Shown here: in pieces, positions 1 through 12,415 of the stretch
How positions within the stretch are numbered: position 1 is the first letter of the stretch
Layout: each line of letters starts with the position of its first letter
Source of the DNA: Pseudomonas soli
GTDB taxonomy: Bacteria > Pseudomonadota > Gammaproteobacteria > Pseudomonadales > Pseudomonadaceae
Reading direction: 5' to 3'
Length of the DNA stretch: 64,000 nucleotides
Assembly (NCBI RefSeq): GCF_900110655.1
Contig: NZ_FOEQ01000003.1
Coordinates: forward strand, 605,137 to 669,136
The notes under the pieces: model-generated
What the model was told of the DNA's origin: nothing
The model's database searches: none
Seen by the model: only the letters and a program-made list of their open reading frames with translations
Made by a program: the position numbers and the translations under genes

Positions 1-1
1 C

Positions 2-598
2 GCCGACTTTTTCAAGCAGTCACTGTCCAGCGGACCGTTCGCCAAGAAGAACAAGGTCGATATCTACGAAACCCCTTTTGACAACCTCCACGTGGTGACC
101 GCCACCCCCGAGCTGGCCGACCTGCAGCCCAAGCTCGAGGCCAAGCACAAGATCAACAAGCTGCGCAAACTGCTGGACGAGCTGGACGAGGACTACGAGC
201 GGATCTATATCGATACCCCTCCAGCACTCAATTTTTACGCGGTTTCCGCATTGATCGCGGCCGATCGCGTGCTGATCCCCTTCGATTGCGACAGCTTCTC
301 GCGCCAGGCCCTGTATGGCCTGCTGGCCGAGATCGATGAGCTCAAGGAAGACCACAACGACGACCTGATGGTCGAGGGCATCGTGGTCAACCAATTTCAG
401 TCTCGCGCCAGCCTGCCCCAGCAGATGCTCGACGAACTGCTGGCCGAAGGCCTGCCGGTGCTACCGGTTTACCTCGGCAGTTCGGTGAAGATGCGTGAGT
501 CCCACCACGCCAGCCTGCCGCTGATCCACCTGGAGCCACGGCACAAGCTGACCCAGCAGTTCGTCGAGTTGCATGATCTGCTGGAGCGCAGCGCCTAG
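2..598 (+). CDS. ParA-family ATPase, C-terminal part (5' end outside window)
   Basis: The frame is open from base 2, so the gene begins left of the window and only its last 198 codons are visible. The sequence IDTPPALN matches the Walker B-like region of ParA/MinD deviant Walker ATPases. It is followed by the usual helix-rich region (RVLIPFDCDSFSRQAL) and the VNQF strand seen in Soj/ParA proteins. Such proteins bind ATP and segregate DNA or position protein complexes. The Walker A end is missing from view, so the subtype and the partner cannot be judged; no ParB-like gene follows. The stop codon overlaps that of convergent trxC within CTAG. Confidence 0.8.
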   Translation, partial: ADFFKQSLSSGPFAKKNKVDIYETPFDNLHVVTATPELADLQPKLEAKHKINKLRKLLDELDEDYERIYIDTPPALNFYAVSALIAADRVLIPFDCDSFSRQALYGLLAEIDELKEDHNDDLMVEGIVVNQFQSRASLPQQMLDELLAEGLPVLPVYLGSSVKMRESHHASLPLIHLEPRHKLTQQFVELHDLLERSA

Positions 599-1029
599 AT
601 CCCTTGGCTGCGTAGCCATTCGAGTAATGACTGAAGTGGAAACGCGCCGGCCTGGCGGGTCACTTCGCGGCCGTTCCTGAACAGGATCAGGCTCGGGATT
701 GAGCGGATGCCCAGTTGCCCGGCCAGGTTGCGGTTGGTCTCGCTGTCGAGCTTGGCCAGGCGGCAGCGGCCCGAGAGCTGCCGAGCGGCTTGTTCGAAGG
801 TCGGGGCGAAGCTCTTGCACGGGCCGCACCAGTCGGCCCAGACATCCAGCAGCAGCGGCAGATCACCTTTGATCTGGGCGGCATAGTTGCCTTCGGTCAG
901 CTCGAACGAGCTGCTCAGCAGCACGTTCTGTTTGCAGCGGCCGCATTTCGGCGTGTCGCCCAGGCGCTCGGCGGGGATGCGGTTGAGGCCGTTGCAGTGT
1001 GGGCAGGGGATTAGCAGTGGATCAGGCAT
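595..1029 (-). CDS. trxC: Thioredoxin 2 (zinc-binding thioredoxin TrxC)
   Basis: A 144-residue protein with an N-terminal zinc ribbon (C9, C12, C29, C32 in CPHC and CGRC) followed by a thioredoxin fold with the active site WCGPC at 67-71. This arrangement and length are those of TrxC, a cytoplasmic protein-disulphide reductase usually linked to oxidative stress. The frame is open further upstream, but the ATG at 1029 gives the exact family N-terminus (MPDPLLIPCPHC). It lies 61 bp downstream of selO on the same strand and may be co-transcribed; pairing with SelO, a redox-linked enzyme, is functionally sensible. Confidence 0.95.
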   Translation of the reverse strand: MPDPLLIPCPHCNGLNRIPAERLGDTPKCGRCKQNVLLSSSFELTEGNYAAQIKGDLPLLLDVWADWCGPCKSFAPTFEQAARQLSGRCRLAKLDSETNRNLAGQLGIRSIPSLILFRNGREVTRQAGAFPLQSLLEWLRSQGI

Positions 1030-1090
1030 GTTCAGCTCCAATGGGCATTCAAGGGGCACTGTGGGAGCGGGCCCCACAAAAGGGCGTCGT

Positions 1091-2644
<1,554 letters not shown>

Positions 2645-2671
2645 TCAGGGCGCATGCCCCCTGGCGTCCAC

Positions 2672-5600
2672 TCAGCTCGGCGGCGTGCTGTCCGGTTTGC
2701 TGTCGATCGGGATCAACTGCTGCTTGCCGTTCTTCGGGTCCATGAGGAACACCTCCACCTGGCGCACCGAGATCTTGATGTTGTGCGCCTTGAACTCACG
2801 GTTGATATAGCGGTTGAGCTCGTCCAGCGTCGGGTTGCGGTCGCCGAGGTCGCGCACGTGCATGCGCAGCTCGTGGTCCAGCGAGCTTTCGCCGAAGTTG
2901 AGGAAGTACACCAGCGGTTCCGGATCCTTGAGCACCCGTGGGTTCTCGTGGGCGCCCTTGAGCAGCAGGTCGCGCACCAGGTCAAGGTCCGAGCCGTAGT
3001 CTATGCCCAGCTTCAGCGTCACCCGGGTGACCGTGTCGGTCAGCGACCAGTTGATCAGCTGGCCGGTGATGAAGGTCTTGTTTGGGACGATGATGTCCTT
3101 GCGGTCGAAATCGGTGATGGTGGTGGCGCGGATGCGGATCCTGCTCACCGTGCCGGACAGGTTGCCGATGGTGATGGTGTCGCCGATGCGTACCGGGCGT
3201 TCGAACAGGATCATGATGCCGGAGATGAAGTTGGCGAATATCTCCTGCATGCCGAAGCCCAGGCCCAGTGACAGGGCCGCCACCAGCCATTGCAGCTTGT
3301 CCCAGCTGACCCCGAGGGTGGCCAGGGTGCTGACGATACCGACCCCGGCGATCACATAGGACAGCAGGGTGGTAATGGCGTAGGCGCTGCCCTGGGCCAG
3401 GTTCAGGCGCGACAGCACCAGCACTTCGAGCAGGCCGGGCAGGTTGCTGGCCAGGGCCACGGCGATGCCGGCGATGACCATGGCGCCGAGCAGGTCGCCG
3501 AGGCTGATCGGTACCATGCTGGCAGCTGCGCCGGTGCCGCTGCTGTATTCGTACAGGGTGATGTTGTTGAGGTAGGCGAATACTGTGATCAGGTCCGCCC
3601 ACACCCAGTACAAACCGCCGATGAAGCCGCCGAGCAGGGCCAGGCGGATCAGGCGTAGCGACTGCTGGTTGACCTGCTCGATGTCCAGGGTCGGTTCCTC
3701 CACCACCACCTCGCCATCCAGGCCTTCCTTGGCGGCCTGGCGTTTGCTCAGGGCACGCTGGTAGGCCAGGCGCCGCGCCGCGACCGACAGGCCGCGCACG
3801 AACGCGGCCTCGATCACCAGCCAGAACAGCAGCAGGTAGAGGGTGTAGATCAGCCTGTCGGTGAGCTTGAGGGCGGTGTAGTAGTAGCCGAAGCACACCG
3901 CCACGAACAGGGCGATGGGCAGGGCGGTGAAGGCCACCCCGACCGCCTTGCGGAATAACGAGGTATTCTGGTGCGCCGGGCTGCTCAGCAGCAGGCGGCT
4001 GAGCAGCCAGGCCATCAGCGCATAGCAGGTCAGCACCACGCCAATGCCCAACACGTCGTCGGCCAGGGCCGACGGCTGATGCTCGGCCACCGCCACCACG
4101 CCGACCAATGCCAGCACCACGGTACCGAGCCGGCGCACCCAGCCGCGCAGAAACTCGACCTGGGGTTTGTGCCAGCGGAAATGGATCTCGGCAACCCCGC
4201 CCGGGGCAAGGATGCGGTAGGCGGTGTAGAACACCAGCCAAGCCTGGGCGATCTGCCAGAGGGCGGCGCCGAGATTGGCGTTCTGACCACGGGCATCGAT
4301 CTGCAAGGCATAGCTGCCCAGGGTCAAGGCCAGGGCCACCGGTAGTGCAAGCAGGATGTTGATCAGGATTGCCTGGGGCGTATGCCACTGGCTGTCGCGC
4401 TTGAAGTGGCCAATATCCTGATGGACCTTGCCCAGGCGCCGGTATAGCGCCTTGCGCCGCCACAGCAGGGCGCCGATCACCAGGATCAGTGGCAGGAACA
4501 GTAGCGGCTGTTGCACCAGACCGTCGCCCAGCTCCTTGATGCCGGCGCCCCATGGCAGGCTGGCCACCTGGTAGGTCAGACGTTCGGGCACTTCGCGCAG
4601 CCATTGCCAGTCCAGCGGCTTGTTGCTGGGGATCCAGAACATCTGCTCTTCCAGTGTAGTGCGCAGGTTCTGGGCGGTGCTCAGCAGCTGTTTCTGGTTC
4701 AGCTGCAGGGTGATGCACTCGTTGAGCAGGGCCGAGAGCTCACGGTTCAGCCGTTCGAGCAGATCGCCTCGAGTGATCGCCACCTCCAGCAGCGCCTTGC
4801 GCAACTGTGGGGTCACGTCCTCCTCAGGCTGGTTGGCCAGCAGCTTGTCCACATAGTTGGATGGGCTGCTCATCTGCTCGCGTTGCTGGTTGACCTCGAA
4901 CTGGTAAAGGCGGATATCGGCGATCTGGTCCGCCAGGTCGCGGTCGACCTTCAGGTGCGGCAGAGCTTGTTTCTGCTTGTAGAGGATCTTTGACAGCAGC
5001 AGGCTGCCCTTGAGCACGTTGATCTGCTCGTCCAGGGCCTGGTCCGCCTGGGTGAGGCTGTCGAGTTGCTGCTTGGTGCGCAGGTTCTGCTGGGTGACCT
5101 CGTTGAGGCGGTCGGTGCTGCGCAGCAAGTAGTCGGACAGCTGCAGGTTGGCCGTGCTCTCTGTGGCCAGCAGGTTGCTGCCGCCGGCCTTCTGCGCTTC
5201 GATCGACTGGCGGGTGACGGTCTGTTGCGACTGGGCCAGGCGCTTCTCGTTTATCAGCGTCTGCAGGTCCTGGATTTCCTGTTCCAGGCGGGTGGCGCGT
5301 TCGATCAGCAGGTCGTGGCGGGCGTTTCCCAAGTCCTGCAGCACGCTATTGCTCGCCAGCTCCTGGCGGCGCAGCAAGGTCAGGGCGTTGAGCGACGCCA
5401 GCTCGGCATTGAGCTGGTTGCGCTGGTCGGCGTTAAGCGATTTGCCATTGTCCTTGCCGCTCTTGAGGCTGTTGTTGATCTGCTGGGCGCGCATCTGGTT
5501 GCTGCTGATCTCAGCCTGGGCGCGTTCAGGGCGGGTCTGCGAATTGATGATCAGGCTGTTGGCTTCGGAGAGCCCCTTTTGCAGGTCGCCCTGTTGGGTG

Positions 5601-5977
5601 CTGCGTTCGCTGAGCATCTGCTCCAGCTGCGGCACCGTCAGGTTGGCGTAGCGCTGCGCCACCGGCAGGGTGGCGCTAGCCTTGAGCTTGATCAGCTCGC
5701 GTTGGCTGTCGCGGATCTCCTGGGGCGCGTTGGCCAGCTGCTGCTTGAGCGCTTCGAGCTTCTTTTCGCTGTCGTCACGGGCGTTGAGCAGCGCCAGGGT
5801 CTGCTCCAGCACCTGTTGCACGGCTTTCTGCTCGGTCTCCGGCAGTTTGCGCTCGGCGATCTTGCTGAGGCTGCTCTGGATGCCCGGAGTGGTCGGGATT
5901 TCCACCGCAGCGGCGGCGAACGAGAGGGTCAGGCACAGCCCCAGCAGGGCTGCCCGGCAATGGTCACGCAGGGACAT
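2672..5977 (-). CDS. mscK: MscK/KefA-type mechanosensitive channel
   Basis: About 1101 residues. A signal peptide (LRDHCRAALLGLCLTLSFAAAA) precedes a long periplasmic coiled-coil-rich region (roughly residues 30-480). A cluster of hydrophobic membrane segments follows, then a C-terminal MscS pore domain with GFGMQEIFANFISG and FERPVRIGDTITIG. This is the architecture of the large MscK/KefA channels, which release ions under hypo-osmotic stress. The ATG at 5977 is chosen because it is directly followed by the signal peptide; the frame is open further upstream but that stretch overlaps the neighbouring gene. The next gene upstream, an antiporter, ends 36 bases away on the same strand. Confidence 0.92.
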   Translation of the reverse strand: MSLRDHCRAALLGLCLTLSFAAAAVEIPTTPGIQSSLSKIAERKLPETEQKAVQQVLEQTLALLNARDDSEKKLEALKQQLANAPQEIRDSQRELIKLKASATLPVAQRYANLTVPQLEQMLSERSTQQGDLQKGLSEANSLIINSQTRPERAQAEISSNQMRAQQINNSLKSGKDNGKSLNADQRNQLNAELASLNALTLLRRQELASNSVLQDLGNARHDLLIERATRLEQEIQDLQTLINEKRLAQSQQTVTRQSIEAQKAGGSNLLATESTANLQLSDYLLRSTDRLNEVTQQNLRTKQQLDSLTQADQALDEQINVLKGSLLLSKILYKQKQALPHLKVDRDLADQIADIRLYQFEVNQQREQMSSPSNYVDKLLANQPEEDVTPQLRKALLEVAITRGDLLERLNRELSALLNECITLQLNQKQLLSTAQNLRTTLEEQMFWIPSNKPLDWQWLREVPERLTYQVASLPWGAGIKELGDGLVQQPLLFLPLILVIGALLWRRKALYRRLGKVHQDIGHFKRDSQWHTPQAILINILLALPVALALTLGSYALQIDARGQNANLGAALWQIAQAWLVFYTAYRILAPGGVAEIHFRWHKPQVEFLRGWVRRLGTVVLALVGVVAVAEHQPSALADDVLGIGVVLTCYALMAWLLSRLLLSSPAHQNTSLFRKAVGVAFTALPIALFVAVCFGYYYTALKLTDRLIYTLYLLLFWLVIEAAFVRGLSVAARRLAYQRALSKRQAAKEGLDGEVVVEEPTLDIEQVNQQSLRLIRLALLGGFIGGLYWVWADLITVFAYLNNITLYEYSSGTGAAASMVPISLGDLLGAMVIAGIAVALASNLPGLLEVLVLSRLNLAQGSAYAITTLLSYVIAGVGIVSTLATLGVSWDKLQWLVAALSLGLGFGMQEIFANFISGIMILFERPVRIGDTITIGNLSGTVSRIRIRATTITDFDRKDIIVPNKTFITGQLINWSLTDTVTRVTLKLGIDYGSDLDLVRDLLLKGAHENPRVLKDPEPLVYFLNFGESSLDHELRMHVRDLGDRNPTLDELNRYINREFKAHNIKISVRQVEVFLMDPKNGKQQLIPIDSKPDSTPPS

Positions 5978-6012
5978 AGGCAGAGTTCTTGTGTTACGCG
6001 GCAAATCGGAGT

Positions 6013-7755
6013 TTAGAGGAACAGCCCGGGGCCGGGGCGGGTACCTTCGGGGAATCTGACGCCCACTTTCTGGATCTTGTTCCCGTCCATGACCGCGACG
6101 GTCCAGATCGTGCCGTGCCATTCGATCTGGTCGCCTACTACTGGAGCGCCTCCGACCTTTTGTCGGATGAACTGAGCCAGCGGCATCTTCGCGTCCAGGC
6201 CATCGAGTTTCAGGCCATAAAGTGCAGCCACCGCGCCCAGCTCGGCATCGCCTTCGAGTACGAAGTCGCCGAAGAACCGCAGGTCCAGGCCGCGTTGCGG
6301 TGCTTGGCTGAACAGCTTGCCCAGCGCCGGCAGGTTATGTTCGTGGCCGATCACGCAAAGCATGTCGCCGACCTCCAGCACGGTGCTGCCCGACGGGTGC
6401 AGCAGCTGTTCGCCACGGAACAAGGCGGCGATCCGCGTGCCCTCGGGCATCTTCAGCTCGCGCAGGGCGGCGCCGATGCACCATTTTTCGGCGCCCAGAC
6501 GGTAGACGAACAGCTCCCATTCGCTGGTGACATGCACTTCAAGCGCGGAGCGGGAAATCGGTGCCGGGTCCGGCGGTACCGTGACCTTCAGCAGTTTGGC
6601 CATCCACGGCAGGCTGGTGCCTTGTACCAACAGCGACACCAGCACGATGAAGAACGCCAGGTTGAAGAACAGTTGGGCCTGGGGCAGGCCGGCCATCAGC
6701 GGGAACACCGCCAGGATGATTGGCACCGCGCCGCGCAGGCCGACCCAGCTGATGAAACCTTTCTCGCGACCATGGAAGGCCTTGAACGGCAGCAAGGCGG
6801 CGACCACCGACAGCGGCCGGGCCACCAGGATCATCCACAGTGCCAGGCCCAGGGCGGGCAGGGCGATGGGCAGCAGGTCGTGGGGCGTGACCAGCAGGCC
6901 GAGCACCAGGAACATGCCGATCTGCGCCAGCCAGGCCATGCCGTCGAGCATGTGCAGGATACCGTGACGGCTGCGGATCGGCCGGTTGCCCAGCACCAGC
7001 CCGCACAGGTATACGGCGAGGAAACCGCTGCCGTGCAGGGCGTTGGTCAGGGAGAACACCACCAGGCCGCCGGCCACCACCAGGATCGGGTACAGGCCGC
7101 CGGCCAGGTTGATACGATTGACCAGTTGCAGCATCAGCCAGCCGCCGCCCAGGCCCATCAGGCCGCCAATGCCGAACTCGCGCAGCAGGTGGGTGAGCAG
7201 GCTCCAGTGCAGGCCGGTCTGGCCGCTGGCGATCATGTCGATCAGGGTCACGGTGAGGAACACCGCCATCGGGTCGTTGCTGCCCGACTCGATTTCCAGG
7301 GTGGCGGTGACCCGTTCGTTAAGCCCCTTGCCGCCCAGCAGCGAGAACACCGCCGCGGCGTCGGTGGAGCCGACGATGGCGCCGATCAGTAGGCCTTGGA
7401 TCAGGCTCAGGTCGAACAGCCAGGCGGCGACCATGCCGGTCAGCCCGGTGGTGATCAACACGCCCACCGTGGCCAGCGACAGCGCCGGCCACAGCGCCAC
7501 GCGGAAGCTCGCCACCCGGGTGCGCAGGCCGCCGTCGAGCAGGATGACCGCAAGCGCCAGGTTGCCCACCAGGTAGGCGGTCGGGTAATTGTTGAAGATG
7601 ATGCCGCCACCGTCCACGCCCGCGACCATGCCGACGGCGAGGATGATGACCAGGATGGGGATGCCCAGGCGCGAGGACAGCGAGCTGACCAGGATACTTG
7701 CGCCCACCAGCAATGCGCCGATCAGGAACAGGCTGTTGATGGTGCTTGCATCCAA
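6013..7755 (-). CDS. nhaP2: K+/H+ antiporter, NhaP2/CvrA type
   Basis: 580 residues. The N-terminal part (about 1-390) is a CPA1-type Na+/H+ exchanger domain with about 12 membrane segments and the ion-site motif ESGSNDP. It is followed by a cytoplasmic RCK-C/TrkA-C-like domain (around 400-480) and a C-terminal CorC/HlyC-like domain. This order is that of NhaP2/CvrA, a potassium/proton antiporter used in cell volume and K+ homeostasis. It is directly upstream of the mechanosensitive channel gene, so the two may form one osmotic-response operon. Confidence 0.92.
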   Translation of the reverse strand: MDASTINSLFLIGALLVGASILVSSLSSRLGIPILVIILAVGMVAGVDGGGIIFNNYPTAYLVGNLALAVILLDGGLRTRVASFRVALWPALSLATVGVLITTGLTGMVAAWLFDLSLIQGLLIGAIVGSTDAAAVFSLLGGKGLNERVTATLEIESGSNDPMAVFLTVTLIDMIASGQTGLHWSLLTHLLREFGIGGLMGLGGGWLMLQLVNRINLAGGLYPILVVAGGLVVFSLTNALHGSGFLAVYLCGLVLGNRPIRSRHGILHMLDGMAWLAQIGMFLVLGLLVTPHDLLPIALPALGLALWMILVARPLSVVAALLPFKAFHGREKGFISWVGLRGAVPIILAVFPLMAGLPQAQLFFNLAFFIVLVSLLVQGTSLPWMAKLLKVTVPPDPAPISRSALEVHVTSEWELFVYRLGAEKWCIGAALRELKMPEGTRIAALFRGEQLLHPSGSTVLEVGDMLCVIGHEHNLPALGKLFSQAPQRGLDLRFFGDFVLEGDAELGAVAALYGLKLDGLDAKMPLAQFIRQKVGGAPVVGDQIEWHGTIWTVAVMDGNKIQKVGVRFPEGTRPGPGLFL

Positions 7756-7871
7756 AGGCAGGTACTCCGGGACAGCGGGAAAGGAACTTGCAACTGTGAA
7801 CTAGCAGGTCGCGTGCCAATCGATTCTAACCTGATGAATTGGCAGGCTGTAAAGCGTTTCTGCAGATGTAG

Positions 7872-7897
7872 AAAAGGCACCTCGAAAGGTGCCTTTT
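7872..7897 (-). terminator. Rho-independent terminator after betA
   Basis: An 11-bp perfect stem (AAAAGGCACCT / AGGTGCCTTTT) with a CGAA tetraloop and U-rich tails on both strands. It lies beyond betA, past a REP palindrome, and most likely ends betIBA transcription; it separates that operon from the nhaP2 promoter region. Confidence 0.85.
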
Positions 7898-7920
7898 CTT
7901 GTGTGGTCAGTGCTGGCCCT

Positions 7921-7980
7921 TCGCGGATGAATCCGCTCCTACAAGGTGCTACGCGTTTGTAGGAGCGGATTTATCCGCGA
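7921..7980. repeat. REP-type palindrome downstream of betA
   Basis: Two 24-base arms (7921-7944 and 7957-7980) carrying TGTAGGAGCGGAT; they differ at one position. It lies between the betA stop codon and its terminator, where it could protect the mRNA 3' end. Confidence 0.8.
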
Positions 7981-7995
7981 TTGAGTCGGCGCAGG

Positions 7996-9693
7996 TCAGG
8001 CCTGCTTCACTTCACGCATCGGCTTGCCCTTCACCGGTGCATCACCCGCCACGTAGTACTTGGCGGTGCTGCGCGGCAGCGGCTTGCGGCCACGGATCTT
8101 GTCCGAGATCTTCTCGGCGATCATGATCGTGGTCGCGTTGAGGTTGCCGGTGATGATCAGTGGCATGATCGAGGCGTCGACCACTCGCAGGCCCTGCATG
8201 CCGTGCACGCGACCCTCGCCGTCGACCACCGCCATCTCGTCGGTGCCCATCTTGCACGAGCAGGACGGGTGGAATGCGGTTTCGGCGTGCTCGCGGATGA
8301 ATTTGTCCAGCTCTTCATCGGTCTGCACGTGCGCGCCCGGGCTGATCTCGCGGCCGCGGTACGGATCCAGCGCTGGCTGGGCCATGATTTCGCGGGTCAG
8401 GCGGATGCCGTCGCGGAATTCCTGCCAGTCCTGCTCGGTGGACATGTAGTTGAACAGGATGCTTGGGTGCTGGCGTGGGTCTTTCGACTTGGCCTGGATC
8501 CGACCACGGGCAGGTGAGCGCATGGAGCCCATGTGGGCCTGGAATCCGTGCTCTTTCACACCGTTCGAGCCGTTGTAGTTAATCGCTACCGGCAGGAAAT
8601 GGTACTGGATGTTCGGCCACTTGAATTCAGGACGGGTGCGGATGAAGCCGCCGGCCTCGAACTGGTTGCTGGCGCCGATGCCGGTGCCGTTGAACAGCCA
8701 CTCTGCACCGATGGCCGGTTGGTTCCACCACAGCAGCGACGGATACAGCGACACCGGTTGGGTGCAGGCGTACTGCAGGTAAAGTTCAAGGTGGTCCTGC
8801 AGGTTCTCGCCGACGCCCGGCAGGTCGTGGACCACCGGGATATCGAGGCTTTCCAGCAGCGCGCGCGGGCCGACGCCGGAACGCTGCAGCAGCTGCGGCG
8901 AGGCGATGGCGCCGGAGGATACGATGACTTCCTTGCGCGCGCGGGCTTCGACGCGCTCTTCGCTGTCACCGACCAGGTAGGTCACGCCAATGGCGCGCTT
9001 GCCATCGAACAATACACGGTCGCTGAGGGCGTGGGTGACGATGGTCAGGTTCGGACGCTTCTTGGCCTGGTCCAGGTAGCCGCGGGCAGTGCTGGAGCGA
9101 CGGCCGTTCTTGGTCACCGAACGGTCCATCGGGCCGAAACCTTCCTGCTGGTAGCCGTTGAGGTCTTCGGTGCGCGGGTAGCCGGCCTGCACGCCGGCTT
9201 CGACCATGGCGTGGAACAGCGGGTTGTTGCCGGCTTTCGGCGTGGCCACGCTGACCGGGCCTTCGCCGCCGTGGTAGTCGTTCGGGCCGATGTCGCGGGT
9301 TTCGGCTTTACGGAAGTACGGCAGGCAGTCCAGGTAGGTCCAGTCCTCGAGGCCCGGCAGTTCAGCCCAGCCGTCGAAGTCCATGGCGTTGCCGCGGATG
9401 TAGCACATGCCGTTGATCAGCGAGGAGCCACCCAGGCCCTTGCCGCGGCCACATTCCATGCGGCGGCCGTCCATGTGCGGCTCCGGATCGGTCTCGTAGG
9501 CCCAGTTGTAGCGACGGCCCTGCAGGGGGAAGGCCAGGGCGGCCGGCATCTGGGTGCGGAAGTCGAAGCGGTAGTCCGGGCCGCCGGCTTCGAGCAGAAG
9601 GACGGTGACGCTGGCGTCTTCGGTCAGGCGGGTGGCCAGGGTGTTACCGGCCGAACCGGCACCGACGATGATGTAATCGAATTCTTGGGACAT
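7996..9693 (-). CDS. betA: Choline dehydrogenase
   Basis: 565 residues of the GMC flavoprotein oxidoreductase family. The FAD-binding start [13 protein letters not shown] lies at the N-terminus, [14 protein letters not shown] about residue 90, and the C-terminal catalytic region has HPSCSCKMG and the closing [12 protein letters not shown]. BetA oxidises choline to betaine aldehyde, and partly on to glycine betaine, at the membrane. It is the last gene of betIBA, 75 bp after betB, with which it completes osmoprotectant synthesis and choline catabolism. Confidence 0.97.
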   Translation of the reverse strand: MSQEFDYIIVGAGSAGNTLATRLTEDASVTVLLLEAGGPDYRFDFRTQMPAALAFPLQGRRYNWAYETDPEPHMDGRRMECGRGKGLGGSSLINGMCYIRGNAMDFDGWAELPGLEDWTYLDCLPYFRKAETRDIGPNDYHGGEGPVSVATPKAGNNPLFHAMVEAGVQAGYPRTEDLNGYQQEGFGPMDRSVTKNGRRSSTARGYLDQAKKRPNLTIVTHALSDRVLFDGKRAIGVTYLVGDSEERVEARARKEVIVSSGAIASPQLLQRSGVGPRALLESLDIPVVHDLPGVGENLQDHLELYLQYACTQPVSLYPSLLWWNQPAIGAEWLFNGTGIGASNQFEAGGFIRTRPEFKWPNIQYHFLPVAINYNGSNGVKEHGFQAHMGSMRSPARGRIQAKSKDPRQHPSILFNYMSTEQDWQEFRDGIRLTREIMAQPALDPYRGREISPGAHVQTDEELDKFIREHAETAFHPSCSCKMGTDEMAVVDGEGRVHGMQGLRVVDASIMPLIITGNLNATTIMIAEKISDKIRGRKPLPRSTAKYYVAGDAPVKGKPMREVKQA

Positions 9694-9768
9694 TGAAGTA
9701 CCCTCGTTGGCAGTTGTCAGGGAGCGGAAACGCCCGCGCTCAAGGGCGCGGGCGTGGCGGGACCAGGT

Positions 9769-11241
9769 TTAGAAAACCGAGTTGTAGCCGCCCAGCTCGA
9801 CCTGAACCGACTTGATGCGAGTGTATTGCGCCAGCGAGCTGACACCGTTTTCACGGCCGACGCCCGACTGCTTGTAACCGCCAACCGGCATTTCGGCCGG
9901 CGACTCGCCCCAGGCGTTGATCCAGCAGATACCGGCTTCGAGCTTGTGGATGATGCGGTGGGCGCGGCTGATGTCGTTGGTGCAGACACCGGCGGCCAAG
10001 CCGTATTCGGTGTCGTTGGCGCGACGGATGACTTCTTCCTCGGTCTCGTAGCTGAGGATGCTCATCACTGGGCCGAAGATCTCTTCCTTGACGATGGTCA
10101 TGTCGTCGGTGCAGTCGGTGAACACGGTCGGGGCGACGAACGCGCCCTTGGCGAAGTCGCCGTTCAGTAGGCGCTCACCGCCGCAGAGGACGCGGGCGCC
10201 TTCTTCTTTACCCTTGGCGATGTAGGACAGTACGCTTTCCATGTGCTGGAAGCTGACCAGCGGGCCGAAGTTGGTGTTCTCGTCTTCCGGGTTGCCGGCA
10301 CGGATACGAGCGACGCGCTCGGCGATCTTGGCTTCGAAGGCGGCTTTCATCGCGGCAGGGATGAACACTCGGGTGCCGTTGGTGCAGACCTGACCGGAGC
10401 TGTAGAAGTTGGCCATCATGGCGATGTCGGCGGCCTTGTCCAGGTCGGCGTCGTCGCAGATGATCAGCGGCGACTTGCCGCCCAGTTCCATGGTGACTTC
10501 CTTGAGCGACGAGCTCGAGGCGCTGGCCATGACTTTCTTGCCGGTGGTGGTGCCACCGGTGAAGGAGACTTTCTCGATGCGCGGGTGCTCGGTCAGCCAG
10601 GTGCCGACTTCGCGACCGCTGCCGGTCAGGACGTTGAACACGCCGTTCGGCAGGCCGGCTTCGGTGAAGATCTCGGCCAGTTTCAGGGTGGTCAGCGAGG
10701 TGACTTCCGACGGCTTGAAGATCATCGCGTTGCCGGCGGCCAGGGCCGGGGCGGATTTCCACAGGGCGATCTGGATCGGGTAGTTCCAGGCGCCGATACC
10801 GACGGTCACGCCCAGCGGCTCGCGGCGGGTGTAGACGAAGGACGATTCGCGCAGGGGGATCTGCTCACCTTCGATGGCCGGTACCAGGCCTGCGTAGTAC
10901 TCCAGCACGTCGGCGCCGGTGACGATGTCGACATAGCGGGTTTCGGAGTACGACTTGCCGGTGTCCAGGGTTTCCAGCATGGCCAGCTCGTCGTTGCGCT
11001 CGCGCAGGATGTCGACGGCGCGGCGCAGGATGCGCGAACGCTGCATGGCGGTCATGGCGGCCCAGACTTTCTGGCCACGCTCGGCGCTTTCGACGGCCTT
11101 CTCGACGTCAGCTTGAGTTGCGCGCTGCACGTGGGCGAGGACTTCGCCGGTAGCTGGGTTGATGGCTTCGAAGGTGGCATCGCTGCCGGCGTCGACGTAA
11201 GCGCCATCGATGTAGAGTTTTTGCGTTCCGAAACGGGCCAT
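9769..11241 (-). CDS. betB: Betaine-aldehyde dehydrogenase
   Basis: 490 residues of the NAD(P)+-dependent aldehyde dehydrogenase family. Visible are [14 protein letters not shown], the catalytic-Glu strand MELGGKSP and the catalytic Cys in [13 protein letters not shown]. BetB converts betaine aldehyde to glycine betaine. The ATG at 11241 ([13 protein letters not shown]) is the family start; an earlier in-frame start would run to the betI stop. It lies 38 bp after betI and 75 bp before betA, as a betIBA operon. Confidence 0.97.
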   Translation of the reverse strand: MARFGTQKLYIDGAYVDAGSDATFEAINPATGEVLAHVQRATQADVEKAVESAERGQKVWAAMTAMQRSRILRRAVDILRERNDELAMLETLDTGKSYSETRYVDIVTGADVLEYYAGLVPAIEGEQIPLRESSFVYTRREPLGVTVGIGAWNYPIQIALWKSAPALAAGNAMIFKPSEVTSLTTLKLAEIFTEAGLPNGVFNVLTGSGREVGTWLTEHPRIEKVSFTGGTTTGKKVMASASSSSLKEVTMELGGKSPLIICDDADLDKAADIAMMANFYSSGQVCTNGTRVFIPAAMKAAFEAKIAERVARIRAGNPEDENTNFGPLVSFQHMESVLSYIAKGKEEGARVLCGGERLLNGDFAKGAFVAPTVFTDCTDDMTIVKEEIFGPVMSILSYETEEEVIRRANDTEYGLAAGVCTNDISRAHRIIHKLEAGICWINAWGESPAEMPVGGYKQSGVGRENGVSSLAQYTRIKSVQVELGGYNSVF

Positions 11242-11279
11242 AGTGTCCTCGCAAGTGCAGTGTGTGGTTGGCTGCCGCG

Positions 11280-11936
11280 TCACGCTCCTGCCGGCTGGCT
11301 GGTCGCTGCGCGCGGCTGTTCAGCGGCCTGGTCGTTCGTGCCCAGGGTCTGCTGCTTAGCCAGTTGTAGATCCATGTATTCGTAAGCGATGCGTATTGCC
11401 TGCTCGGTGTCGAATGCGTCACCCGACAGGGCGCCACGCAGCCACAGGCCGTCGATCAACGCTGCCAGGCCGCGGGCAGCCTTGCGCGCATGGTAGAGCG
11501 GCAGGGCGCGGCGGAACTGGCAGCACAGGTTGGAATACAGGCGGTGGTCGTTGATCCGCTGCAACCTGTGCAAAGACGGCTGGTGCATGCTGGAGGCCCA
11601 GAAGGCCAGCCAGGTTTTCATAGCCGGGCCATTCACCTGGCTCGCATCGAAGTTGCCTTCGATGATCACCTTCAGGTGGGCGCGCGGGCTGTCGTCCGTG
11701 AGGGCCTGACGACGCGCGATCACACCCTCGTTGAGCATGTTCATGATGTAGCGCATCGTCGCTGCGATCAGGCCGTTCTTGTCCTGAAAGTAGTGACTGA
11801 TGATGCCGTTCGACACACCGGCCAAACGGGCAATCAGCGCAATGCTGGCATCTCCCAGTCCGACCTGATCGACCGCCTGCAAGGTGGCTTCGATCAACTG
11901 CTGGCGGCGGATGGGTTGCATACCGACCTTGGGCAT
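11280..11936 (-). CDS. betI: Choline-responsive repressor BetI (TetR family)
   Basis: 218 residues. The N-terminal TetR helix-turn-helix (about residues 8-55; [21 protein letters not shown]) is followed by a BetI-type C-terminal ligand domain. BetI represses the bet genes until choline is present. It is the first gene of betIBA. A perfect 20-bp palindrome about 70 bp upstream of its start is the likely operator, implying autoregulation. Confidence 0.95.
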   Translation of the reverse strand: MPKVGMQPIRRQQLIEATLQAVDQVGLGDASIALIARLAGVSNGIISHYFQDKNGLIAATMRYIMNMLNEGVIARRQALTDDSPRAHLKVIIEGNFDASQVNGPAMKTWLAFWASSMHQPSLHRLQRINDHRLYSNLCCQFRRALPLYHARKAARGLAALIDGLWLRGALSGDAFDTEQAIRIAYEYMDLQLAKQQTLGTNDQAAEQPRAATSQPAGA

Positions 11937-12005
11937 CTTGCTCTCTCCTCAGGCCTGCGGGCAGACGACAAGCGGCTACCTCGGCGAAGACCAGTCTATT
12001 TTGTT

Positions 12006-12025
12006 TTGATTGAACGTTCAATCAA
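12006..12025. promoter_or_regulatory. BetI operator (perfect 20-bp palindrome)
   Basis: TTGATTGAACGTTCAATCAA is a perfect palindrome located 70-89 bp upstream of betI, in the divergent betI-betT intergenic region. The AACGTT centre flanked by A/T-rich arms resembles what is known of BetI operators. Function is inferred from position and symmetry. Confidence 0.8.
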
Positions 12026-12415
12026 TAAAGAATAAGCTCTGCGACAATTTGTGCCATTGACAGTTTTTCGGACGGTCACAGAGGCACGAATCGACACCCC
12101 AGGAAATCGCGTAACCCCCGGAATACAAGGCGTTGACGGGCATGAGCGATGCGAAAGACAGATTTTGCCGAGCAGTCACGGGCTGCGCGGCCGGCCCTTT
12201 GGAGCGGGCCAGGTGGCTGTGGCGAATGCGCGCACCTCCTCAGGGAGAGCAAGATTTGCCACAGGCGACCGGTCTGATTTTTTTGCAACGTTTCTATTCG
12301 GGATCACGGTTTCCAGGGTGCTTTTATAACACCTGACGCAGTAGGGCTATTGCACCAATTGCGTGGGAAATAACTGTTTAGCCTCCACTGCCGCACTGCC
12401 CGGAGCATTCGTGCA
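12026..12415. other. Intergenic region betI-betT
   Basis: About 390 bp without a convincing gene. It should hold the betT promoter. A TATAAC hexamer at about 12324 is the best -10 candidate I see, with no good -35 partner. There is no second copy of the BetI palindrome, so betT control from the site at 12006-12025 would have to act over about 390 bp or through another protein. Confidence 0.5.

Noticed and set aside
1060..1078. GTGGGAGCGGGCCCCAC stretch between selO and trxC as a terminator
   Set aside because: It is a short REP-like half element without T run; trxC is probably read through from selO.
7921..7980. REP palindromes as transposon ends or attachment sites
   Set aside because: No transposase, integrase or target duplication is seen; they match the general REP pattern repeated at several intergenic places in the window.
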